A stretch of DNA of 64,000 bases from Oscheius onirici. Lineage: Eukaryota; Nematoda; Chromadorea; Rhabditida; Rhabditidae. The stretch lies in the NCBI GenBank assembly GCA_932521025.1, contig OW051470.1:9162501-9226500 (forward strand), in the 5' to 3' direction. Positions within the stretch are counted from its first letter, which is position 1, and the number at the start of each line of letters is the position of its first letter. Position numbers and translations under genes: made by a program. The notes beneath the pieces were generated by a model, which was not told where the DNA came from, made no database searches, and saw only the letters and a program-made list of their open reading frames with translations. This document shows, piece after piece, positions 12,263-22,800 of the stretch.

Positions 12263-15200
12263 ATGGACGGAGAGAGCATACGCAACGGCCTACGAGGTTC
12301 GTTTATAGCCCATTTTTTGCATGAAAAAGTTCAAAACTTTGGTCATTTTGACCCTATTGTTAGTGCAATTTCCGTATTTTAACGTCAAAATGTTCAAGAT
12401 TCACTGGGGAAAGATATCCCGGGCGCCATCGATGGATTCCTCTTTGTGTGCGCAGAAAAAGTAGGGCCCCCGATAGGACCAAGAAACGTGATTAGTAGTC
12501 TGATATCGAACTGTCACCGCGAGAAAATTGCGTCTCCTGGGAGAGAAAATGGGTCTTTTTAAGTGGAGGACGGTTTCTTTTTACTGCAGAAACGAAAATT
12601 GGTCCTAAAATGATCTAATCTTCTATATTTCGACCTAAAACTAGTCTTGCTAGAAGGTTCCGTAAATTGCAGCTGCTAGGGATGGAAATGGGCCTTTTGA
12701 GTAAGAAAAGTTTCTTTTTGTCGTAAAAACAAAAATTTCTTCCATTTATGGGGCCTGGCATAGTTTCCACCAAAAAATGGCAAATTTCGCCCAAAAATCC
12801 ACTGTTCTCAGTTCCTGTGAGTATAACATCGCTGTTTGGAGCGAAAGTACTAAATTCTGCTCCAAAAAGCTTCAAATTTGACCTTTTTTGCTTGTTTGAA
12901 TCTCTGTCAATAGACTTGTTTTCCACAATAAAATCGGTCGTTTCGGAGAACAAAAACCATCGCACCAAAATTACTGTGTTTGACTAATAAAGAACCCATT
13001 TTTGCAGATGTATTCGGCGATTTCAACGACCTCTGCAAGCAGATCTCCAATACCAGCGGAGCTTTGTCACATCGACATGGAGTCGTGGTAAACCCTCTTT
13101 TTCTAAAAAAAAATATGGCCTAAATTTTAGACGCCAGCCACTCCCGTCGGCCCACGACCAAATCCATTCGCCCCCTCCACAAACAACAACAGCCGACCTC
13201 GGACGCCTCCTTCGACGCAGTCGGCGAGGATATGTTTGCAGGTTAGATTTTTTAAATTAACGCCTAAATTAGTATTTTTTGGAGACACGCAGCTCTTTTT
13301 CTGTACATTTTTTGCACCGTAGATTCTACAGATTTTATTTAGAAACAAGTTGAAAACAGCGCAGGACAAAAAAGTATCATAATATAAGCAAGTTTCATGA
13401 CTGTGAATCTGGCCAACAAGCCTTTTCGAGCTACAAACCAGACGTCTTGAATTCACGAAACGTGAATCTGCCCAAGTTCATCAGTATTCTCTTGCCAAAA
13501 TCTAGCTTGTCTAGACTTTCCTAAAACCTCTATTAGAAGCACCCCCCTTACGTAAGAATATATACTCAATTACGTATTTTCTATTTCTACTATAGGTTTT
13601 AGGGTACCTTGTTGTGAGTTAATCCTCAACAGTGCCTATATCGTCGATTCAGCAGCTACGGGGAACAACAAGATCTCTAAAATTCGTACCAGCTGCCACG
13701 CGTAGCCAGTTTTTGCATTTGGCTGTAAAAATATTGAGAATTCAGTTGCGTCTTTTAGTGGCAACGGGCCTCGCAACAAACATTTATAAGGTAGCAGTCA
13801 TTTGGAGTCCAATTTGCATCGTTCGAGAAGGCAACGGCTCGTGTATTATATCCATTTTAAATTGATCCCAGGTCTCTGTCTGTCTGTCGGAAGCTTCAAT
13901 TGGCAATCAAACCTGAGGGATTTGTTATGCTTCAACCTTCGGTAGTTCCCATACAGAAAAGGATTTTGAGTAGTTCAGGCCAAGGAATATATTGGGGAAT
14001 ATTAGGCAACTTTAACCTTGAAAGGACATTCCTTGTGAATAAGCAAACCTTATGAATGGCAAAGTTCGAGTCTTCTGACGTTGTAAGACAGCGTCAGGGC
14101 AACAGTCTACAGGACAAATGTCTACAACCTTTCAAGGGAGTGTCTTGACTGAATTGTCTCTGTGTAAATATTGGCAAAGAACTCTGTAATCCTATCAAAA
14201 TCAAGCTTTAGTTTTTCGAACTCTTAGGAATACTTTAGCTTTCTCCACAAAACTTACAATAACTCGTAATCCAGTCAGTTTGGGATATCTACTACAGTAC
14301 GATAACGTTGCTCCAGTCATGCTAAAAGGACCAATTTTTACCCATTTTGACCCAAAACTCACATATTTTTCTTGCAGACGATGACCGAGCTTGTCGAAGA
14401 CATTCCTCTCCAGCCGCCGGCTCCAACATCCTTCAATCGAGTAAGCCTTCACTTTTTCTCTAAAAAAATAGCCTAAAATAACCAATTATCTTACAAAAAC
14501 ACCCATTTTCAGGACCTGAATCAAGAACCGTCAACTTCTTCAAAAGGCACAGCAGAAGAGCCTGCTATGAGGCGGAAAAAGAGGAAAAATAGGACGAATG
14601 ACAGTGATTCGGATATGGAACGGGAGGGACGAAAACGTCATGCGGATCATAGCTCCAAGCCGAGTACGAGCAAAGGACTACCGCCGCCAGTCTATAAGGA
14701 TCTTTTTGGCGACGATACTTCAAAGGTATGCGCTTTTTTGGCAGAGCATAAAAATGAAAGAAAATGCTACTTTTTAAACGACTGTCCATTAAATGGGTCT
14801 CACAGCGAGTTCTGCCCTATTTTTATACTAAAAATACCCACTTTTTCAGCCAAACGAAGCCGCGGAGAAGGCGGTAAGTCCTGACAGTGGAGTCCATTCG
14901 AATGAGGGCATTGACGAGACGGACATTTCGCAAATGATTCACGTTATGAGCAAGTATGAACTCATTTTTAGCCCTAAAATGACGAAAAATGTTAAGCTTG
15001 ATGCCAATGCTCTCGCCGATTACCAGCAGACCGCAGGATAAGGATCGCCAGAGAAGGGAAAAGTCGGAGAGACGAGCGAGGAAAGAATTGGAGAAGAGAA
15101 GAAAGGAGGAGGAGAAGAGAGAACAGGAAGATAAGGTGGGCTTTTTAAGCAAGTGTATTCAAATACATCGTTTGAATTTAGCCTGCAAATTTACAGAATC

Positions 15201-18200
15201 GAAGAGGGTGAAATCAGATGTTTTTGAGTCAAATTTTTTTGTCAGTAAACTTCAGTCGGAGTTCATTGATTAACTAAAAAGTACAAAGAACGTGTGTCTC
15301 AAGGGGGGGGGGGGATTGAACTGGTCTTGTTTAGATTAACATCTGCCCTCTTCTCTACTAGGCCCTACGGGAAAGGCTCTTTTTTTGGAAATTATCCTGA
15401 ATCAAATAATTAGGTTGTATGGCTAAAAAAGATTCGAAATTTCACTTCCAAAATTAAATATTCAGCTTTTTTTGAGCAGACGAAGAGATAGCCTAGAAAC
15501 TTGGGGAAAAGATCTGAATTTGATGCAAAAAAGATGGGTATACCTCGTTCAAAAGCTCACATTGGGTGCCTGAAACCATCTGGAGGAAATGTTTTGAAAA
15601 AAAACGAAAACTAAAAATTTTGGCCCACGATTTATTGAGAGAATGCGAGAATTTGCAGGCCACTCCATGGACTGATATAGGCTCTGTTTATTGAGTCATC
15701 ACTACGATGAATAAGACGGCTAGCCGCTGTAATTTTTAGATCATTTTGTCCCCCGTTCGTAATGGGTCATTGTCGTCCTTTTCCTCCAAGCAAAACCTGC
15801 CAATTTTTGAACGAAAATCTTTTTCAGGACCGCCGTCGCCGTGAAGAGCGCGAGCTCGAGAAAAAGGCCGCCGAGGAGAGGGAACGACGAGAAGCCGAAG
15901 AGAAAGAGCGAAAAGAAGCTGAGGAACGTCTCCGACGGGAGCAGGAAGAAGAAAAACGAAAAGAAGAAGAAAAGACGAGAAAAGAGGCCGAAGAGAGACA
16001 GAGAAGAGAGGAAGAGAAGCAGCGTCGCGAGGAGGAAAAACTACGAAAGTTGAAGCGCGAGGAGGAGAAGCAGCGGAAAGAGGCGGAAAGGAGGAGAAAA
16101 GAGGCCGAAGAAGTGGAAAAAACTCGTGTGGAGAAGGAAAGGGAAGAGAGAAGGAGGATCCAAGAGGAAATGGACCGCCAGTCACCGGAGGCCAAGTTTT
16201 CAGGTAAAAATTTCGGTAATACTATAGCAGGCACCCCCCTCCATTCAAATATTTTGGCGCGCAAGCCATAAATTGCCTAAATTAGCGTTTTTCACCATTT
16301 TCCCAGTATTATTTCACGTTCTAGCTGCTTTTATCGAACGCAGCATCAAAAACTACCCCTTGGGTGAGTGTCCAATCGAATAAAATAGTGATAAATCTAG
16401 AGAAACTCTCGGGGGGGTGCAATATGTTAGCGATGTTGCTTATTCTGAAGTATTTCGCCTAGTTTTTCAAGTATTTCGGCATCCTAGGGGTTATAATTGG
16501 CGCCGAGTTCGATAAACACATCTATAACGTGAAAAAATAACGGAAAAGTGGTGAAAATCCCGATTTCACACAAAATACTTGAATGGAGGGGGTGCCTGCT
16601 ATAGTATTACTAAAATTTCTTTTGAGCATATTTTTTGTGTTTACCGGCGACTGAGAAAAATTAGGCATTTAAAAAGTTCATAGTGAGACCGTGGTTGACG
16701 CAAATATAACGTGTAAAAGTTGAATACTTTGATTTGACTGTGTATCGCTGGTTGAGTATCTAACGTAAGTCACAACATCGACAGTTAGACAGAGTGTTTA
16801 CACAAAAGCGACAGTTAGACAACCTGGAGTAAAATGCTGCCACAGCAACCACAGTTAGACGACTTGTCGGTAAAGACGGTATTTTTGACCAAATCAAGTT
16901 GTTCCTGATTATTTTTTTGCGTTCTTATCCCAAACAGTATGTCTCTCCTAGCTAGGCATGCATTTTTTCCCATTTTTGATTGTTTTTCATAATCATGATT
17001 TCCAGGCACTCTGACTCTCCGAAATCTCTCAACCGAGCGCCTCTCTCAGCTGCTCGATATTGGTCGAAAGTCGACAAAGTTGGAAAAACTTGAAGGCAGT
17101 CGAAATTCGTCCCGATCTCCGATCGCTTCTCCCTACGCGACGAAGGTCGAAAAAGAAGACCGTCTGGTGGCTTCGGAAGGAAAACTCGAAAGCCGGCTTG
17201 AAGCCAAGCTCGACCCTAGAAATGTACGTTTTTTTAACGTTTTTAAGCTAAAAATGTAATTTTAGGTTCCCTCTCCCAGATCCGGCTCGACAAAACGCGA
17301 CTTCCACTGTGCCGGAAATGAGTGCATTCCGCAAAAGCCAATCCTGCCGACGAAGATCAAAGACGGAGACGGTACAAGTCCGGGAGAAGTCTATCAGGAA
17401 ATGGCCAAGGCAAAGAAGAGACAGGCTGACATACAGGTGAGAAGTTCTCAAATTTATAGGTAAAGCGTGACTTGTAACCTGAACAAAAGAGTGCTTACAA
17501 AGTTTATTTTTCAGGATGACAAAGTGAAGCGAATTTTGCTCTACCTCGAATGTATGGTCTACTTTACGATGGCCGCCCAGTACTACATTACCCATGAGCG
17601 GAACAACTACAGTCACCTCTCAATCATCCGCGACACTGCCACACTCATTTCGTAAGCTTTTTCCCCCGCTTATTTTTGCAATTATGAGCCGAATTTTGTT
17701 CATTTTTATATTTAAAAACAATTTAACGATTTCACAGTGTCGCAGATATCCGCTTATGAAGCTACAGTGAGGTCCAGTTCAATCCCTCACTAAACAAAAG
17801 TTTTTTTTGTTTGACACCTGGTAACGCGAAACGAAGTGACGGAGTTTCTTAATTTGCGCTCAAATGCACGCCCAAAATAACCTTAATTTGTGTAAAAAAT
17901 AAATATTTCAGAGGTGTGACGAACCGTTTCCTCTATCACGACACCCTGAACCCGTTGGATCAGCACTATGCCAGCCGAGTCCGCGTCCTCAGCATCCGTG
18001 CCCAGTCCATTCTCCATTTCCATGCGTTTAACATCAAAATGGCGGTATTTCGAAGCCCATTTTCACCTCCTAAATATTTTCATTTAGAACACAATAAAAA
18101 CGGCCCAGATAATCGACAAGTCGGAAGCCCAATGCCAATTTCACAATCCGGACGGGCCGGTACCGTCTCCGAGCGATAGTCTGAATTCCGGATCGAATTC

Positions 18201-18879
18201 GGCAGCTAATATGACGGTAATTTGAGCCTTTTTTTGATATTTTTAACGAGAAAAATAGGTTACGATGCCGCTGGAAGTGTACACTTGCTACAAGACGCAA
18301 CTGAGGCATCTGCACGGCTTAATGAATGCCCACAAGCTCTGGGCTGACAGTGCCTCGTACATCTCGAAGAGCCCGGCGGATACGCTTTTTATCAATAGGT
18401 ACGGCAGTTTTTTGATTTTTTTTTGGAAAACCTTTTTCCACTCAAAAATCTGAAAACCTGGAAGAATCTATGTTTCGTTTGCTGCCTGTCCAGGTAGTTA
18501 AAATGTTTAAAAACAAGTTACTTTTCTAAAATTAACGCTCTTTTCCTGCAACTTTCATGCCGTCGCGACATTTCCCTGCTATTTGTCTCCAAGTTTGATG
18601 AACATAAGCAGAAGTTAGAAGCTAAGAAAAATAATAAGATTTCACTCAAATTTTGAACGAACACTCCTAAAATAAATCATCGCCTTTGCGCCGACATATT
18701 TTGTCCTAAAACTTCTAATTTTCAGCCTGGAATCTCTGTGCGGAGGCGTAACAATAATGTCTCCAATAGACAAGATGGCGATCTTCATCCTGACAGCCGT
18801 CTCATGGCTTCGCGATGAGCAGGAACTCGAGCTCAAAAGGCCGCAGCCTCCCGCACTAAAAGAGGCCAAAAGCCGCTAA
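12263..18879 (+). CDS. AF4/FMR2 (AFF) family transcription elongation scaffold
   Basis: Fifteen exons join in phase: 12263-12296, 13008-13087, 13131-13241, 14378-14440, 14513-14725, 14850-14953, 15027-15135, 15828-16203, 17006-17223, 17266-17436, 17515-17651, 17912-18044, 18088-18216, 18259-18398 and 18726-18879 (723 residues). The family identification rests on the C-terminal homology domain (about residues 480-723): helical, with VKRILLYLECMVYFTMAA, then RVRVLSIRAQSILHFHAF and LFINSLESLCGG near the end. The middle (about 200-365) is a long Arg/Glu-rich helix, much longer than I expect in vertebrate AFFs. The N-terminus is short and Pro/Ser-rich. AFF proteins scaffold P-TEFb in super elongation complexes; the partner cyclin T lies 34 kb away. 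N-terminal exons 1-4 are small and less certain. The poly(A) signal is at 19,091. Confidence 0.85.
16216..16610. mobile_element. Short inverted-repeat transposon (MITE) in AFF intron
   Basis: The left end GTAATACTATAGCAGGCACC is repeated inverted at the right end (GGTGCCTGCTATAGTATTAC). The inverted match continues inward for about 45 bp through CCCTCCATTCAA. The element is about 395 bp, non-coding, and lies in the 802-bp intron between AFF exons 8 and 9. Symmetry continues weakly into the flanks, so the exact target duplication is unclear. Confidence 0.75.
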
Positions 18880-19090
18880 GAGAAAAACTGGTCTTTTTCT
18901 GTATTTTCACCCATTCTTCTAAAAACGACGTGTAGCTACCCCGTATTTGAATATCATGTCTAGTCTCATACTCAAAGTACACACAAAACGCCCCTTTTTA
19001 AACAGACTGTACCCCCCGGTTTTAACCAGAGAGAACATGTGAAAAAATTACCCCCAATTTTAACCCCCCCCCCCCCCATCTTTGTAAAAC

Positions 19091-19096
19091 AATAAA
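19091..19096 (+). terminator. Poly(A) signal of the AFF gene
   Basis: AATAAA lies 212 bases after the AFF stop codon. Only 7 bp further on is the stop codon of the converging anoctamin gene, so the two transcripts' 3' ends must overlap. Confidence 0.7.
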
Positions 19097-19102
19097 TCTT
19101 TA

Positions 19103-19782
19103 TCACTCGGTAGTCTCGCCGATTGGAGGAAGTGGCGTCTTCTTGTTAGGAATAGAGATGCCAGCGACGCGCGAAGTGACCCAAGCCAGTTTGGCGCGAC
19201 GTGTGAGCTTGCGACTGCGAAGTTGACGGGGCACGTCGCCCTTGTCGATTATGTGCGAGACGACGAAGCGTTGCTGGAACAAAGGAAGCTCTTTTTGTGA
19301 AAAAAATAATTTTGGTTGCAAAAAAAGCAAATGGTTTTTTTTTCTGAATTTTCGATATAATAACTCAAAACAAGAGAAAGTATACGAAATGAATTTTTTT
19401 AGGCCGCTGTAAATTTGGCACCTGGCCGGAGCTCGCCTGATTCCGGTAGACCTGGCTCCGGACCGGGCCGGTCCCCAGACCTGGCCGTCGGACCGGGATC
19501 GGACCAAAAATGAAGCTGGTTATAGTGCATTTTAGCGCATTTTAGAACTAAATCAAAGAATAATAATATTGTTATATTTTGCTGAACTTTTTTACTAAAA
19601 ATGCAGATTATGGTAAAAAAAACACCTCTTTTTTTCCAAAATTTCCCCGCGGGCCGGGCCTCAACTTTCAGACCCAGGACCGGGCCGACCCGGCCCGTCA
19701 GCCAGGTCTAGATTCCGGGCTAGGTTTGCCATGCCTGTTACCACTCTCCCCTACCTGTACCTATCCTTCTGGCATTCTTTTC

Positions 19783-19819
<37 letters not shown>

Positions 19820-22800
19820 TTTTTTGCCTCTGTCCTGTCCGACTGTTCTCCCATTTTTGTTTCCGCAGCATGTTCTTCCACTTACCCTCCTCTGAGCCAC
19901 CCTGATAGAAGAAGGCAGCGCTGGAACCACACTTTGAATAATGTATTTTAGAACAAAGACGAGATTCTAAATTACGATTTTTTTTCCTTTTTTTTGGCTC
20001 AAATTACCTGAAAAACTATAACGATGAGCAGTCGCGACTGTGAATCACAATTCTTCCCATAGAAATTTGTACAGAAGTCTGAGGTAAATGCAACTGAAAG
20101 GGATTGTTGAGAAAAATCGGAAAACCTACTGATAAAGGCATTGGTCATGACGGAAAAATACTGGATGAAGGACAGAATAGGAAGCCAGATACCGATGCCA
20201 GAAGCGTGTGCCGGCACTGGTTTCCTGTTGAACCAGAGCAGTCTTTTGGCGTCGATTCTGAGATCAGCCAGACCGATCAGAAGGGCTATGAGAGGAGCCA
20301 GTGGGAAGAGAGCGGCGAACATCTGAAGCTTTCTCGATTCTGACTCTGTCTCTAAGACTCCCCGTCTTTTTGTCTCTCTGACTCCCTGAACGGATCAGTC
20401 TGATTACTGTACTGTATCTGTACCTTTTCTTATGTATTTTCAGAAATTGAGCAAGCTTTCCGAGTAATTTTCGTGCATGGACGTAGCGCCTTGGGAAATA
20501 TCATACCTACTCGCACTACTTTGCAAATTTTGTAGAAAAACGGGCCTTTTCTAGTGGTTTCTGAAGACAAAACCAAGAATTTCTAAATTTTGACGAATAT
20601 TGCGCAAATTCGCGTCAAAATGACTTGTCACCCGTGGTAAATATGACCATAACCTCTGCCGCTGATTCTGGATTCCGACCAGTTTCAAGCAAGTTTTGTG
20701 TCATATAACGCACCAATGGTGGCTTGGGGGGTGCTACTCCGCAACCCAGAGAGGTGTATTTTGAGTTTAAGACAGGGAACGTGTTCTAATTGAGACTTTC
20801 TCTCTGCTCTTTCTCATTTTACTGCTTTGTAGCACTATCGTCTCGGTCATTGGCAAAGCCTGGAGTGCATCTGTCTTTAGACTAAAAATTTGCCATAATA
20901 AAATCGCCCTCTGCTTCCCCCCTCTCCTACCAATGTTTGTCACCATATATCTATCCAATCCTGTCTCGATGTGAATCCTCTCTGCTCATTTTTTATCATT
21001 TCATGAACATTTCTAAGTCTGGATGTCGACATACTCCTATAGACCTTATAGATCATCAACATGAGACTAATTGGTCTATCCTCCATCTCTTTTTGGTTTA
21101 GTTTTCGCCTATAAACTAGGATTCTCGTCCTGGTCATTTAGCCGAAGCAAAAGGTGCTCTAAGTTCTTGTAGAGCTCCCCAAAGATGTGTTTCCAAAAGA
21201 TGTGCTTGCTGTGTTCAATCACAGTCGCTTGAATTATCTTTATCATTCGTTTTATGTACCTGCGGTCGGTTATCCCCAACATTTTGAGGGTTTTATCATG
21301 GCTCGGTCTCCAGCTTTCTAGGGAACTAACAATAATTGCTCCCAGCTCGACTTTGAAGCCCTTTCTCTCGTATTCCTCCTTGATAGGTGTATACTTTTCA
21401 ATTTTTCTCGCTTCTGCGGCATCCATTAGGCTAGGAAACTTGAAAGGGCACGCTATATCAACGATAATCATGTCTCGTCCCTTCGTGAGCACTAAGTCCG
21501 GTCTTTGCTGTCCCGAACCTAGTCGTTTGTCAAATTTTAACTCGGTCGGTAATTCCAGCGCGTAATACCATTTTGCACTGGTTTAGGACGTGCATGAGAG
21601 ACTCTTCAGTCTCTCCGCACCGTCTGCAAGGAAAATCTTTCTTCCTTGAATTTAGAGATTCCACTGCTATGGAGCGACTGCATGTCAGTTCTAGCTCTGT
21701 GGATAAATCTCTGGCCGGCCCAGCTCAAGAGGCCACCGTTCTTGACAAATTGGTTATTTCTTTTGTCTTGAGCGATGACACTCATTACTTTGCCGCATCT
21801 TGTGTCTAGTGTGGCTTTGACTTCCAACGCTAGAGCAAATTCTTTACGAATTTTCATCGTGATAGTCTTATAGTGCTTTCTGGAGAGAATTGTCTCCGTC
21901 AAGGAGCCGTCCATATTCTTCCGCACCATTTTCAGAGCGATTTCCTCGTTCTGAAACACAAACTTTACTGATTTTATATCGGAATGTGTGATTATATGGA
22001 TGATTGAGTCCCGGATTCTTCCGAAGATCGTCATACTGTATCCCGGGGTCGTACTTTACACTTCCCCGTTCAGGAATTCAGCTATTTTCTCCAGATCCAC
22101 CTCTAATCTCTGGTGGAATCTTCCAGCTACACTTTGAGTGTACTTTTCGAAGAAGGAGCTCAGTTCTTTGTCAGTGCTCCACATTTTCCGGAGATACGAG
22201 ACCAGACTGGCTATCAGAATCTGGTTCTTCGTATTTCCGATACCTAGACCTCCTTTGGGTACTGGCATTTCAAGATATACGTTCGGGGTCCCGCCATTGG
22301 GCAAATTATGTATCTCTTTCACTTGTCTTTTGATTTCTGCATTGAGGTCATTCATTTGACCAATTACAGCAGTTCCGTGCATTGCCACGTAGTTCAGCTT
22401 GGGCAATACGAACTGTTTTGGAGCCTCCAGCTTCTGGTTTGGCATGAGTTGTGACTCGACCACCTTTTCAATGGTGTCGGTCACTTCATTGAAAAGTTCT
22501 GACTCGTCGGTGACATTTTTGGCACCAATTTTGATTCCCAGATACTTATAGTGTTCTTTTTCACCAGGCAGTTGATTTTCTCGCCTCGCAAGATCATCGA
22601 AACCTTGGCTACCTTTCCCTTTTGTAGGGTAAGGCTAGCGCACTTTTTTGGTTTGAAAATCAAGTTCAGTTTGCTTGCATTGTCGTCCAAGGCATCTAGT
22701 GCCTCTTGCAGGGCTTGGGTAGTACCTGTTGTGGTATAACTGGCTCTTTTACAGCCTTCTATCGGACATTTCATAGTTTTACTTTCAGGAATCGGGATCT

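Noticed and set aside
15736-16264. Antisense Ser/Phe-rich open frames of about 150 codons
   Set aside because: They are the complement of the Arg/Glu-rich AFF exon 8, whose purine-rich codons avoid stops on the other strand.
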